Part shown: one piece after another, positions 28,922 to 38,536 of the stretch
Numbering within the stretch: position 1 is the first letter of the stretch
Layout: each line of letters begins with the position of its first letter
Assembly (NCBI GenBank): GCA_965262235.1
Contig: OZ253504.1
Span: forward strand, 2,790,001 to 2,854,000
DNA from: CATQGW01 sp965262235
GTDB lineage: Bacteria > Chloroflexota > Dehalococcoidia > Bin125
Direction of reading: 5' to 3'
DNA: 64,000 bases
The notes under the pieces: model-generated
What the model saw: only the letters and a program-made list of their open reading frames with translations
The model's database searches: none
Told to the model about the DNA's origin: nothing
Made by a program: the position numbers and the translations under genes

Positions 28922-29734
28922 TCAGAAGGCCTCGATCGCGGTGAAGACGGCGACAGCGATCATCGCGCCAGCGAGCAGCCGGGTGAGCCCGCGCTCGTTG
29001 GCGATCGCAGCGACGCGGAGACCGATCGGGTTGGCGATGATCGCGCCAATCAGCAACGGCGGGACATCGCGCAGGGGCTCGCCCCAGTTGCTTGAGGCGG
29101 TATGGAAGATCACCACGACGACCGCGATCGTGGTCACGATCCCGTGGGAGGCGGGGATTGCGAGCCAGACCGGCATGCGCATGATGCGGACCGTGATGAG
29201 GCTGAAGAAGGGGCCGCCGCCGATCCCGGCGAGGGCGGTGAAGATCGCGGTGACGCCGGTGAAGAGCAGCGTGCGGCGGACGGGGATCCAGTAGAGATAG
29301 CGGTCGCCGGCGCGATCGCGGATCATGCGCCGCCAGCCGCGCCGGCCCAGCGAGCCGGCGTCGCCGGCGGGGCGCCAGATGATGTAGACGGCGATCAGCG
29401 CGATCAACACCGCGAAGCCGGCCGCGAAGACATCGCGCGGGAGCTGTGACGTGCCGAACGCGCCGAGCACCCCAGCCGGAGTCGTGACGATCGCGACCAT
29501 CGCGACGGCGCGTAGGTCGAGGCGTCCGGCGCGAAAGAGCCGCACCGAGGCGAGGCCGCTGGAGGCGACGACGAGCAACACTGAGGCCATCGCGACCTCG
29601 ACCGGTTCGGCGCTCTGATAGCGCCAGAGCAGCAGCGGGGTGAAGAGAAAGCCGCCGCCGGCGCCGACGCCGGTCGCGTACGCGCCGATCACGATGCCCG
29701 CCGCGATCAGGATGACGAACTCGACGGGGTCCAT
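28922..29734 (-). CDS. TauE/SafE-family (TSUP) membrane permease
   Basis: 270 aa with about eight hydrophobic segments. The first repeat has the family start GIVIGAYATGVGAGGGFLFTPLL and the second repeat has a matching glycine-rich turn (TALAGIGGGPFFSLI). The family exports small anions such as sulfite, sulfoacetate or related organosulfonates. No sulfur-metabolism gene is adjacent, so the substrate is open. Its stop lies 4 bp from the stop of convergent priA. Confidence 0.88.
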   Translation of the reverse strand: MDPVEFVILIAAGIVIGAYATGVGAGGGFLFTPLLLWRYQSAEPVEVAMASVLLVVASSGLASVRLFRAGRLDLRAVAMVAIVTTPAGVLGAFGTSQLPRDVFAAGFAVLIALIAVYIIWRPAGDAGSLGRRGWRRMIRDRAGDRYLYWIPVRRTLLFTGVTAIFTALAGIGGGPFFSLITVRIMRMPVWLAIPASHGIVTTIAVVVVIFHTASSNWGEPLRDVPPLLIGAIIANPIGLRVAAIANERGLTRLLAGAMIAVAVFTAIEAF

Positions 29735-29880
29735 CGGGCGAGGCTACCTGTCGGTCGCCGGTTGGCCGCTCAGGAGCGCACCTGAACACTGCGTCGGCGC
29801 CGATCCGCGTGACCCCTGCGGGAACGAGACGTTGGGGCGTGGGTTTCCGCCGGGGGCACAGATACCCAGCGGCGGGTGGC

Positions 29881-30552
29881 TTATCCCTTGCTGGGGATTT
29901 TGGGGAGCAACCAGCTGAGGAACGCGTCGGCGCTGCGGGTCTGCATGTAGAAGCGGCCGGGCCCGGTGAGCTTGCAGACGAGGCCCTCGCCGCTCAGCAG
30001 CGTGGTCTTCCAGCCGCCCGCGCGGCCGACGTCGTACTGCACGGTCTCGTCGAAGGCGACCATGTGGCCGGTGTCGACCGTGTACTCCTCGCCGGAGCGC
30101 AGCTCGATCGTGTGAACGGCGCCGTACGAGGAGACGAAGATTGTTCCGTAGCCGGAGCACTTGAGCAGGAAAAGTCCCTCGCTAGAGAAGAACGTCTTGC
30201 CGCCGCCCCACTTGGTGTCGACCTCGACATCAACGCTGGCGGCGAGGAAGGAGCCGGATTGCACGAAGAGCGTGCCGCCGTTCAGCTCCATCGCCTCGAT
30301 GTCGCCGGGCAGCGGCGGGGCGATCGTGACCTCACCCGACTGTTCGGCGGTGAAGGTGTTGATGAAGAAGCTCTCGCCGCCAAGCACGGAGCGCTTCAGG
30401 CCGCTCATCAGGCCGCCCTTGACGCCGGTGTCGATCGAGATGGTGCTCGACATGCTGACCATCGCGCCGGCCTCGGCCTGCAGCTGTTCACCGCTGGCCA
30501 GCTCGACACGACCGAGTGCGTAGGCGGGGCGATGCAGAATCTCGTACTTCAT
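29881..30552 (-). CDS. AIM24/TIGR00266-family protein
   Basis: 223 aa from the ATG at 30552. The frame is open further upstream, but that part overlaps the alpha/beta hydrolase gene. It is a beta-rich, glycine-rich protein with the family pattern (AGAMVSMSSTISIDTGVKGG, then LFLLKCSGYGTIFVSSYGAV). AIM24-like proteins are widespread in bacteria with no settled biochemical role. No signal peptide is visible. It lies 31 bp after the alpha/beta hydrolase and may be co-transcribed with it. The 146 bp before the permease hold nothing recognisable. Confidence 0.87.
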   Translation of the reverse strand: MKYEILHRPAYALGRVELASGEQLQAEAGAMVSMSSTISIDTGVKGGLMSGLKRSVLGGESFFINTFTAEQSGEVTIAPPLPGDIEAMELNGGTLFVQSGSFLAASVDVEVDTKWGGGKTFFSSEGLFLLKCSGYGTIFVSSYGAVHTIELRSGEEYTVDTGHMVAFDETVQYDVGRAGGWKTTLLSGEGLVCKLTGPGRFYMQTRSADAFLSWLLPKIPSKG

Positions 30553-30583
30553 CTCGGAGCGGCCTTTCGTCGACGCGGCGGGC

Positions 30584-31438
30584 TCAGTTGCTGTGCTCGC
30601 GCAGGAATTCGCGGATTGAATCCAGCGTACCCGGCAACTTCTGGGCCGAACGCGCATCAACATCGAGACAGCGTGCATTCGGCGCGTCGTTACAGATCTG
30701 GTGGCCGATCGCCGTGGGGTGGAAGGGGTCGCTGCCGGGCAACACGAGCATCGGCGCACCGGTACGACCGACCGCGACCTCGTTGACGGCGAAGTAGGGC
30801 GGGAACGCCGGCCACATGCCATCGCGGAACTCGACGACGAGCGCGACATAACCCTCGCGCCGAATCGATCGCAGGGCGTCGGCGAACAGCGGCTCGTCGT
30901 GGATGCGCTGGGCGAAGGGCCCGGCCTCGTTGTTCTGCATGAAGATCGGGTCGCGCTGAGCCGACTCGATCACGGCTTCGAGTCCCTCGGCGCGGGCGAG
31001 CCGGATGGTGGGGTTGAACATGTCGTAAAACGTCTCCATCGAGTTGGTCTCGTCGAGCCCCACGGGGTCCTGCATGACGGCGCCGGCGATCCGGGCGGGG
31101 GCCTGGTCGGCAAGGAGCAGGGCGTAGGCGCAGCCGATGCAGCCGCCCATCACATGGGCGCGCTGGACGCCGAGATCGTTGAGCACGGCAAGCTGGTCCT
31201 GCATGGCGGTCTCGTAGGAGAAGGGCGTCAGCGCGGTCTTGCTGCGGCCGCAGTGGCGCTGGTCCATGCCGATCACCATGAACTCATCGGCGAACGATTC
31301 GATCGGGTTGATCGCGCTGTGCTGCCAGAACTCGATCTGGGAATTCACGCCGCCGGGCGCGAGCAGCAGCAGCGGATATCCGCTACCGAAGACTTCGTAG
31401 TGGATCGTGGTTCCATCGGGCCGCATCACATCTGCCAT
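30584..31438 (-). CDS. Alpha/beta hydrolase with a cysteine in the nucleophile elbow
   Basis: 284 aa. Typical fold marks are LLLLAPGGVNSQIEFW (oxyanion region), MDQRHCGRS, and an elbow reading VMGGCIGCAYAL. The G-x-C-x-G elbow puts Cys where most members have Ser, as in dienelactone hydrolases; the acid and base are probably in PGSDPFHPTAIGHQI and the C-terminal region. It may act on a lactone or ester from the nearby oxidative pathways (inference). Downstream of narK on the same strand, with 129 bp between. Confidence 0.85.
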   Translation of the reverse strand: MADVMRPDGTTIHYEVFGSGYPLLLLAPGGVNSQIEFWQHSAINPIESFADEFMVIGMDQRHCGRSKTALTPFSYETAMQDQLAVLNDLGVQRAHVMGGCIGCAYALLLADQAPARIAGAVMQDPVGLDETNSMETFYDMFNPTIRLARAEGLEAVIESAQRDPIFMQNNEAGPFAQRIHDEPLFADALRSIRREGYVALVVEFRDGMWPAFPPYFAVNEVAVGRTGAPMLVLPGSDPFHPTAIGHQICNDAPNARCLDVDARSAQKLPGTLDSIREFLREHSN

Positions 31439-31567
31439 GGTCGGCTCCCTTCAGCCTCGGGCGCGCGTCGCGCGGGACGGATTCTACGCCCGCATGCAGA
31501 ACGGGGGGCCGCACGAGCTGGTCTCGCCCGGCCCGCGGTGTGGGGAGGATGCGGTGGGGCGCGCGGG

Positions 31568-32938
31568 TCAATCGCCGGCGACTCCGACGGCGGGGACGCG
31601 CGCGGCCGGTCTGCCCTGCTGTTCGCGCAGCGCGGCATCGAGCCGACTGCGTTCCTCGGTTTCAGCGCTCTGCGGGAAGCGGACCAGCAGCGCGATCGGG
31701 GCGATGCAGACGACGATGACGCCGAAGTAGAGCAGCGCCTGCTCCATCGCGACGCCCTCGGCGCGCAGCAGGAAGCCGGCGGCCACGGCGCCGGCGTTGC
31801 CGCCCGCACCGACGATCCCGGCGACCGCGCCGAGCGCCTTCTTGTTCACGAACGGCACCACGCCGTAGGTGGCGCCCTCCGACATCTGCACGAAGATGCT
31901 GAAGACGATCATCATCGGGATCGCGAGGATCAGCACCTCCATGCGCGAGAAGGCCATCAGCGCGAGGCCTTCCAGGAGCAGCACGGCGCCCATGAAGATC
32001 GCCCGGCCGCGCAGCCCGAAGTTGACGCCGAACTTGTCCGAGAACACGCCGCCCATCGTGCGGGCGAAGATGTTCATCATGCCGAACAGCGATGCGATCA
32101 CGCCGGCGAGTACCAGGCTGAGGCCGAAGCGGTCGTGGAAGTAGAGCGCGGCCATCCCGTTGATCGTCAGCTCGATGCCGAAGCATGCGCCGTAGATGAT
32201 GAACATCAGCCAGACGCGCGGGTCGCGCGCGGCCTTGGCGAACGCGCCGGGCTCGTTCTGGCGGGTCACGCGGCCCTGCGCGCGCAGGTCTTTGAAGTCA
32301 CCCTCGGGGGCGTCCTGGGTGTAGCGGTAGTAGACGAAGCCCATCAGCAGCAGCGCGGCGCCGGGGATCACCATCGCGATCCGCCAGCCGAGCGTGTCGT
32401 TGGTGACGAAGAACAGCACGCCGGTCAGCAGCAGCGGCATCAGGACCTGCGTCACGCCGCCGCCGAGGTTGCCCCAGCCGGCTGTCGTGGCGTTCGCCGT
32501 GCCGACCACGTTCGGCGCGAACATGATCGACGTGTGGTACTGGGTGATCACGAACGATGCGCCGATCACGCCGATCGCCAGGCGGAAGAGCAGGAACGTT
32601 TCGTAGTTCTGCGAGAGGCCGATCAGCATCACGGGCAGCGAGCCGATGATCAGCAGCGCGGCGTAGGTGCGTCGCGGTCCGACGCGGTCGAGGATCCAAC
32701 CGATCGCGATCCGCGCGAAGATCGTGATGAAGACGGAGGCGATCAACGAGTTGAAGACCTGCTGGTTGCTCAGACCGAGGTCTTCGCGGACGACCGGCAG
32801 CAGCGGGGCGATCCCGAACCAGCCGAAGAAGCAGAGGAAGAACGCGAGCCAGGTCAGGTGGAAGGTGCGCATGTGAGGCTTGTTGAAGCTGAGCAGCTTG
32901 ATCGAGGTCGCCTTGCCGACAAGTTCGTTGGTGTTCAT
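31568..32938 (-). CDS. narK: Nitrate/nitrite transporter, MFS (NarK/NasA type)
   Basis: 456 aa, twelve hydrophobic segments. The nitrate-porter family pattern is visible: RTFHLTWLAFFLCFFGWFG in helix 1, GWILDRVGPRRTY in the loop 2-3 region, and the nitrate signature around GNLGGGVTQVLMP. The strong GGAGGG site before the ATG supports the start. It follows nasA on the same strand after 134 bp and supplies nitrate to that enzyme. Ordinary MFS topology, inner membrane. Confidence 0.92.
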   Translation of the reverse strand: MNTNELVGKATSIKLLSFNKPHMRTFHLTWLAFFLCFFGWFGIAPLLPVVREDLGLSNQQVFNSLIASVFITIFARIAIGWILDRVGPRRTYAALLIIGSLPVMLIGLSQNYETFLLFRLAIGVIGASFVITQYHTSIMFAPNVVGTANATTAGWGNLGGGVTQVLMPLLLTGVLFFVTNDTLGWRIAMVIPGAALLLMGFVYYRYTQDAPEGDFKDLRAQGRVTRQNEPGAFAKAARDPRVWLMFIIYGACFGIELTINGMAALYFHDRFGLSLVLAGVIASLFGMMNIFARTMGGVFSDKFGVNFGLRGRAIFMGAVLLLEGLALMAFSRMEVLILAIPMMIVFSIFVQMSEGATYGVVPFVNKKALGAVAGIVGAGGNAGAVAAGFLLRAEGVAMEQALLYFGVIVVCIAPIALLVRFPQSAETEERSRLDAALREQQGRPAARVPAVGVAGD

Positions 32939-33072
32939 CGGTCACCCTCCGAGCACTGAGCGCGCCGCCTGTTCTGCGCCACGGCGTGCGCGCGTCGTTG
33001 TCGCTAGAGCGAACCTACGGACGGACGGGCCAGCGGCGGTTGCGCCGACGTGTCGCGGATATGACGGGCTTG

Positions 33073-35310
33073 TTACGACGTAGCGGAGGCAACAGGGGCG
33101 TTGGAGACGCCGCCGACGGGCTCACCAACGGGCTCATCAACGGGCTCAACGATCGGCGCACCGGCGTGCTCGACGCGGACGGCGGCGAACTTGAGCTCGG
33201 GCTCCTTGGAGCGGGTATCGAACGCTTCGCTGACGGCCAGGTTGGGCGTGCTGTCGGGCGACCAGAGGGGCCCCCAGTGGAACGGCGCGAACACGGAGCC
33301 GGCTGGCACTGCGTCGGTCACACGCGCCGGCGCCACGAACGCGCCGCGGCGCGAAACGACGCGCAGCGAGTCGCCTTCAGCGACGGCGAGGCTGCGCGCG
33401 TCGTGCGGGTGGATTTCGAGGAAGGGGCCGGGTTCGCTCTTGTTCAGCTTGGGCACCTTGCCGGTGCGGGTGCGGGTGTGCCACTGGTCCTTGACGCGGC
33501 CGGTGATCAGGGCGATCGGGTAGGTCGCGTCGAGCTCCTCGGCGGGGCCTTCCTGGCGCACGACGTGAAAGCGGGCTCGACCGTCGGGCGTGGCGAACTG
33601 GCCGTCGCTGAAGAGCCGCTCGGTTGAGCCCTGCGCCGCCTCCGGCGAGGGCCACTGGATGCCCTCGGAGGAGCCGCGCAGGCGGTCGTAGCTGAGGCCG
33701 GTCATGTCGAGGTCGCGGCCGCGGGTGAGTTCGCGGTACTCGCTGAAGATCTGCTCCTCGTCGGCGTAGTCGAAGTGCCGCCCGTAGCCGAGCGCGCGGG
33801 CGACGCGGCAGATGATCTGCCAATCGGGCAGCGCCTCGCCGGGCGGGTCGCCGATCTGCTCCAGCAGGCAGACGCGTCGCTCGGAGTTGGTCATCGTGCC
33901 GCCGCGCTCGGACCATTGAGCCGCGGGCAACACGAGGTCGGCGACGGCGGTGGTTTCGGTCGGGTGATAGGCGTCCTGCACGGCGAGGAACTCGGCATTG
34001 GCAAGCGCCTTGCGGACGCGCCCGGTGTTGGGCAGTGAGGCGAGCGGGTTGGTGCCGGCGACCCAGAGGACCTTGACCTTGCCCTCTTCGAGCGCTTCGA
34101 CCATCTCGATCGCGGTGAAGCCGGGCACGTCGGAGATCGAGCCGGGCTCGATGCCCCAGGCCTCCTCCACCTCGTCGCGGTGCTCGTGGTTGGCGACCTG
34201 GCGGTGACCGGGGAGGGCGGTGGCGAGGCCGCCGGCCTCGCGGCCGCCCATTGCGTTGGGCTGGCCGGTCAGTGAGAAGGGACCGGCGCCGGGCTTGCCG
34301 ATGTTGCCCGTGGCGAGGGCGAGATTGATGATCGCGAGGTTGTTGTCGACGCCGCGCGTGCTCTGATTGAGGCCCATCGCCCAGAGCGAGAGCGCGGGTC
34401 CGTTGCGGGCGTAGACGCGGGCGGCTTCGAGGATGTCCTGGGCGGCGACCCCGGTCTGCTCGTAGGCGCGCTCCGCCTGGTAGTCGCCGAGCACGCGCCC
34501 CAGCTCATCCCAGCCGGTTGTGTTCCTGGCGATGAAGTTGTGGTCCACGCCGCCCATTAGCAGCGCCTCGTAGAGCAGCGAGTTGAGCAGGGCCACGTCG
34601 CTGCCCGGACGCGGGCGCAGGTGGATGTCGGCGATCTCGGCGGTGCGGGTGCGGCGCGGGTCGATCAGGATGACGCGCACGTCCTTGTCGGCGCGCCGGC
34701 GGGCCTTGATCCGGTTGAAGAGGATCGGGTGGCAGGCCTCGGGGTTGGCGCCAACGATCAGGAAGGTCTTGGCGGCTTCGATATCGGCGTAGGAGCAGGG
34801 CGGCGAGTCGGCCCCGAGCGAGAGGCTGTAGGCGGCGACGGCGCTGGCCATGCAGAGCCGCGAGTTGGTGTCCTGATTATTGGTGCCGAGATAGCCCTTG
34901 GCGATCTTGCCGAAGAGGTAGTAGTCCTCGGTGACGAGCTGGCCGGAGCCGTAGAGCATCATCGAGTGGGGGCCGTGCTCGTTCTGGGCCTTGCGGATGG
35001 CCATCGCGAAGCGGCCCACGGCGGCCGGCCAGGAGACGCGTTCGAAATCCGTTGAGCGGTCTTCGCGCAGCAGCGGGTAGAGCAGCCGGTCGTCGGTCCG
35101 AACGATCGGTGCCAGCAGGGCGCCCTTGGCGCAGAGCTTGCCCTCGTTGACGGGGTGGTCGGGGTCGCCGCGGACCTCCTCGACGACGCCGTTCTTGGCC
35201 CGCGCGAGGACGCCGCAACCGGTGCCGCAGTAGGGGCAGATCGAGCGCTTCCACTGGCTGCGTGTTTGGCCGCCGGAGCGCCAGCGCCGCAACGGCAGAC
35301 GGGAGCTCAT
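33073..35310 (-). CDS. nasA: Assimilatory nitrate reductase catalytic subunit
   Basis: 745 aa. A molybdopterin-dependent enzyme that reduces nitrate to nitrite in the cytoplasm. The N-terminal [4Fe-4S] site is CPYCGTGCGV followed by LCAKG. The molybdopterin regions include NNQDTNSRLCMASAV and TGNIGKPGAGPFSLTGQPN, and the C-terminal MGD domain begins near ITGRVKDQWHTRTRTGK. The last ~20 residues (EPVDEPVGEPV) come from a 12-bp tandem repeat and are probably unstructured. It overlaps nirA by 4 bp. No flavoprotein electron-donor gene is present, so ferredoxin is the likely donor, as for NirA. Confidence 0.94.
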   Translation of the reverse strand: MSSRLPLRRWRSGGQTRSQWKRSICPYCGTGCGVLARAKNGVVEEVRGDPDHPVNEGKLCAKGALLAPIVRTDDRLLYPLLREDRSTDFERVSWPAAVGRFAMAIRKAQNEHGPHSMMLYGSGQLVTEDYYLFGKIAKGYLGTNNQDTNSRLCMASAVAAYSLSLGADSPPCSYADIEAAKTFLIVGANPEACHPILFNRIKARRRADKDVRVILIDPRRTRTAEIADIHLRPRPGSDVALLNSLLYEALLMGGVDHNFIARNTTGWDELGRVLGDYQAERAYEQTGVAAQDILEAARVYARNGPALSLWAMGLNQSTRGVDNNLAIINLALATGNIGKPGAGPFSLTGQPNAMGGREAGGLATALPGHRQVANHEHRDEVEEAWGIEPGSISDVPGFTAIEMVEALEEGKVKVLWVAGTNPLASLPNTGRVRKALANAEFLAVQDAYHPTETTAVADLVLPAAQWSERGGTMTNSERRVCLLEQIGDPPGEALPDWQIICRVARALGYGRHFDYADEEQIFSEYRELTRGRDLDMTGLSYDRLRGSSEGIQWPSPEAAQGSTERLFSDGQFATPDGRARFHVVRQEGPAEELDATYPIALITGRVKDQWHTRTRTGKVPKLNKSEPGPFLEIHPHDARSLAVAEGDSLRVVSRRGAFVAPARVTDAVPAGSVFAPFHWGPLWSPDSTPNLAVSEAFDTRSKEPELKFAAVRVEHAGAPIVEPVDEPVGEPVGGVSNAPVASATS

Positions 35311-36845
35311 CCTGCCGCCAGTCCTGCCGACACGTGGGAGCCGACCGAGGGCTGGCGGCGGCGGATGCTCTTGGGGCCGAGCGTGGCGATGATCTGCGCG
35401 GCCACGATCTCCGGCAGGTCGGCGGTGGGCATCTTGGGCGCGGCGTCTTCGGCCAGCGCGGCGTCCGCGCCGAGCCGACCGCCGCTCACGACGGCAGCCG
35501 CGCCGACGATCTCATCGTCGATGCGGACGCGCGCGGCTTCGAGGCCGACGTCGGCGACCTTCTGCTGGGCGCAGGAGTGCGGGCAGCCGGACCAGTGGAT
35601 GCGGACGCGCTCCAGCGCCTCGTAGCGCTCGTCGAGCGCGCGGGCCAGCTCCAGGGCCTCACCCTTGGTGTCGATCAGGCTGAAGTGGCAGAAGTCCATG
35701 CCGGTGCAGGAGACCAGCCCGCGCAGGAAGCCGGAGGGGTTGGGCGAGAACTTGGCCAGCAGCGGCTCTTCGAGCAGCTTGGGCAGCGCGTCGGGGCTGA
35801 CGTGGGGAATCAGCACGTTCTGCTGGACGGTCAGGCGGATTTCGGCCTGCCCGTAGACGCGAGCGAGGCGGCTGAGCTCGATCAGGTCGTCACCGGTGAT
35901 CCGGCCGACCGGGACGAGCAGGCCGACAGAGACGAGGTCGGATCCGCGCTGCGGGGTGACGCCGAGGTGGTCGCCGCCTTCGAGCGCGCTGGCCGCGGTC
36001 CCGGCGCGGGGCAGGTCGCGGGCGAGCTCGGCTTCGAGCGCGGCGCGGAAGCGCTCGACGCCCCAGTCGCGCAGCAGGATCTTGAGCCGGGACAGCTTGC
36101 GGCTGGCGCGCGGGCCGTTGTCGCGGTAGACCGAGAGGACGCCGCAGACGACGTCAACCACGTCGTCGGGGGCGGCAAAAGCGTCGAGTGGGATGGCGAG
36201 CATCGGATCTTTGCCGCCCATCGCACCGCCGACGAGCACGCTGAAGCCGACCACGCCATCGCGGATCGCGGGGCTGAAGGAGAGATCGTGCGTCTGAGCG
36301 TGGGTGCAGTCGTCGGGGCAGCCGGTGATGCTGAGGTTGAACTTGCGCGGCAGGTTGCTGAAGCGCGGCAGGCCGATGATCGCCTGCTGGATGCGTCGCG
36401 TGAGCGCCGAAGCGTCGATCAACTCGTCGTGGTGCAGCCCGGCGAGCGGACAGCCGACCAGGTTGCGCACGTTGTCCATGCCCGATTGCTGGCTGGTGAG
36501 GTTGACGGCGCTCAGGCGCTGCAGCACGCGTGGGGCATCCTGGATGCGGATCCAGCGCAGCTGGATGTTCTGGCGGGTGGTGAGGTCGGCCTGGCCGCGG
36601 CCGTAGGTGTTGGAGATGTCGCCGATCGCGGCGAGCTGCTCGGTGGTCAGGATGCCGTTGGGGATGCGCATCCGCAGCATGAAGAAGCCCGGCGTTGCTC
36701 TGCGGTGGAACAGGCCGTACCACTTGAGCCGCTCTAGATCGCCCTCGTCGTATTGCGGGTCGTCCATTTGGGCGTAGCGGTAGAGATCGGGCAGGACATC
36801 GAGGCCGTCCTTGGCGGTCTTGAAGACTTCGATTGGGTTCGCCAT
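35307..36845 (-). CDS. nirA: Ferredoxin-nitrite reductase (siroheme, [4Fe-4S])
   Basis: 512 aa from the ATG at 36845, with GAGG upstream. The frame extends to 37025 without a ribosome site. Reduces nitrite to ammonium. The siroheme/[4Fe-4S] ligands are SCTGMDFC (Cx5C) and SGCPHSC (CxxxC). The ferredoxin-like half-repeats begin with GFFMLRMRIPNG and EIRLTVQQN. Sulfite reductase is the main alternative, but coupling to nasA and narK favours nitrite. First gene of the nirA-nasA-narK set. Confidence 0.92.
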   Translation of the reverse strand: MANPIEVFKTAKDGLDVLPDLYRYAQMDDPQYDEGDLERLKWYGLFHRRATPGFFMLRMRIPNGILTTEQLAAIGDISNTYGRGQADLTTRQNIQLRWIRIQDAPRVLQRLSAVNLTSQQSGMDNVRNLVGCPLAGLHHDELIDASALTRRIQQAIIGLPRFSNLPRKFNLSITGCPDDCTHAQTHDLSFSPAIRDGVVGFSVLVGGAMGGKDPMLAIPLDAFAAPDDVVDVVCGVLSVYRDNGPRASRKLSRLKILLRDWGVERFRAALEAELARDLPRAGTAASALEGGDHLGVTPQRGSDLVSVGLLVPVGRITGDDLIELSRLARVYGQAEIRLTVQQNVLIPHVSPDALPKLLEEPLLAKFSPNPSGFLRGLVSCTGMDFCHFSLIDTKGEALELARALDERYEALERVRIHWSGCPHSCAQQKVADVGLEAARVRIDDEIVGAAAVVSGGRLGADAALAEDAAPKMPTADLPEIVAAQIIATLGPKSIRRRQPSVGSHVSAGLAAG

Positions 36846-37116
36846 CGCGCACCTCGTGTCGCCGCGACGCTGCGCGGAAACTGCCTCGACTGACTGCATC
36901 GATTGTCTCCACCGTATGCCGCCTCGAGGTTGCGACCGTGTGATCGCAATGTGTCGGCGATGTTTCCCTGTCGCCTGCGCGACTTCCGCGCGGCCGGGCA
37001 CGGGGCTGCCGACGATGTGCGCCAATCAGTCGCGCTGGGAGATGGTTCGCCACTGCCCGGTCCAGGGGCGGCATTACCCTGACCGCATCGTTCCTGAGAT
37101 TCAAGGAGGCCGCAGC

Positions 37117-38445
37117 ATGGTCATCGCCGAGCCGGAACAGCTGACCGTTGACACGCTCGACATCACGAACGCCGATCGCTACCGCGACCACGGCTATCCG
37201 TGGGCTGAGTGGGATCTGCTGCGGCGCGATGCGCCGATCTACTGGTACCAGCGGCCGGGCTTCGAGCCGTTCTGGGCGATCACCAAGCATGCCGACATTC
37301 GCTTCATCTCGGCGCACCCGGAACTGTTCTCGAACGCGCAGATGCTGCGGCTCAACACGGCGAAGAAGCTCGGCTCGGCGGATCGGCAGTGGGAGAAGGC
37401 GACGAACCGCGCTGGCGGCAAGCCGACCGACGCACGGGATTTCATCTATCTCGACCCGCCCGAGCATCGGCAGCACCGCGGGCTGGTGGCGCGGCACTTC
37501 ACGCCGCGGATGATGAAGATGCTCGAGGACCACTTCGCGCACATGGCGGAGAACTACGTCTCGGACTTCGCCGACAAGGTGGTGGCTGACTTCGCGGCGC
37601 GCGGCGAGCGCTCCGCCGTCGACCTCGTGCATGAGCTCTCGGCCAAGCTGCCGGTCGCGGCGATCTGCGACATGGCCAAGGTGCCTGAAGAGGACTGGGA
37701 CCAAATCTTCGCCTGGACCGAGGTCTTGGTCGGCGCGGAGGACCCGGAGTACCGGCTGCCCGGCGAGGCCCCCAGCCAGGCGAGCCAGCGCATTTCGACC
37801 GAGTGGTTCCACTACAACAACCGGCTGATCGAGCAGCGCCGCAAGGAGGGCCTCGGCGACGACTTGCTCTCGGACCTGCTGCGCGCGGAGATCGATGGCC
37901 GTCCGCTCTCACCGGGCGAGATTCACGGCTATTTCGTGCTGCTGCTGGCGGCGGGCAACGAGACGACGCGCAACTCGATCTCGGGCGGCGTGAAGGCGCT
38001 GATCGACCACCAGGACCAGCTTGAGCTGCTGGTCAACGACGAGTCGCTGGTCCCCTCGGCGGTCGAGGAGATGCTGCGCTGGACCTCGATCGTGATTCAG
38101 TTCCAGCGAACGGCGGTCGAGGATGTCGAGCTACGCGGGCAGCTGATTCGCAAGGGTGAGTCGGTGGTGTTGTGGTACCCCTCGGCGAACCGCGACGAGG
38201 ATGTCTTCGACGACCCGTACAAGTTCGACATCCAGCGCGACCCGAACGATCACTTCGCGTTCGGCGGCTACGGCGAGCACTTCTGTCTGGGCGCGAATCT
38301 GGCGCGCTGGGAGATGCGCTCGATCTTCCACGCGCTGCGCCCGGTCCTGCCGAATCTCGAGCTGGTCGCCGAGCCGGAGCACGTGATCGGCTTCCTACAC
38401 GTGGGCGGGATCAAGCGTCAGATGGTGCGCTACCGCCCGGAGTAG
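37117..38445 (+). CDS. Cytochrome P450 (copy 1 of a tandem pair)
   Basis: 442 aa from the ATG at 37117, with a perfect AAGGAGG 7 nt upstream; the earlier open frame overlaps nirA on the other strand. The heme loop is FGGYGEHFCLGANLARWE (Cys ligand), the I-helix AGNETTRNSI and the K-helix ExxR in EEMLRW. The AGNETTRN form resembles the CYP125/CYP142 group of steroid and terpenoid hydroxylases, but assignment at that level is tentative. Soluble, no anchor. The 271 bp shared with divergent nirA hold nothing else recognisable. Electron supply may come from the ferredoxin at 42793. Confidence 0.95.
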   Translation: MVIAEPEQLTVDTLDITNADRYRDHGYPWAEWDLLRRDAPIYWYQRPGFEPFWAITKHADIRFISAHPELFSNAQMLRLNTAKKLGSADRQWEKATNRAGGKPTDARDFIYLDPPEHRQHRGLVARHFTPRMMKMLEDHFAHMAENYVSDFADKVVADFAARGERSAVDLVHELSAKLPVAAICDMAKVPEEDWDQIFAWTEVLVGAEDPEYRLPGEAPSQASQRISTEWFHYNNRLIEQRRKEGLGDDLLSDLLRAEIDGRPLSPGEIHGYFVLLLAAGNETTRNSISGGVKALIDHQDQLELLVNDESLVPSAVEEMLRWTSIVIQFQRTAVEDVELRGQLIRKGESVVLWYPSANRDEDVFDDPYKFDIQRDPNDHFAFGGYGEHFCLGANLARWEMRSIFHALRPVLPNLELVAEPEHVIGFLHVGGIKRQMVRYRPE

Positions 38446-38505
38446 GCGCGCGTCAGCGCTCGCGCCGATCGCCTGCGTGGTGACCGCGCGGTCTGGCGAG
38501 TCCGG

Positions 38506-38511
38506 TAGAAT
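38506..38511 (+). promoter_or_regulatory. Candidate -10 element before the second P450
   Basis: TAGAAT, 5/6 to consensus, 26 bp upstream of the second P450 start. No good -35 box is spaced correctly, so independent transcription of copy 2 is only suggested. Confidence 0.25.
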
Positions 38512-38536
38512 CGGGCGCACTGAATGGAGGGGGCGC

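Noticed and set aside
30701..32959. 752-codon plus-strand frame across the hydrolase and narK
   Set aside because: It is His/Asp/Arg-rich antisense translation with no domain pattern; the minus-strand genes are clear.
35262..36737. 491-codon plus-strand frame opposite nirA
   Set aside because: It is an antisense open frame caused by high GC content; nirA has siroheme ligands and proper context.
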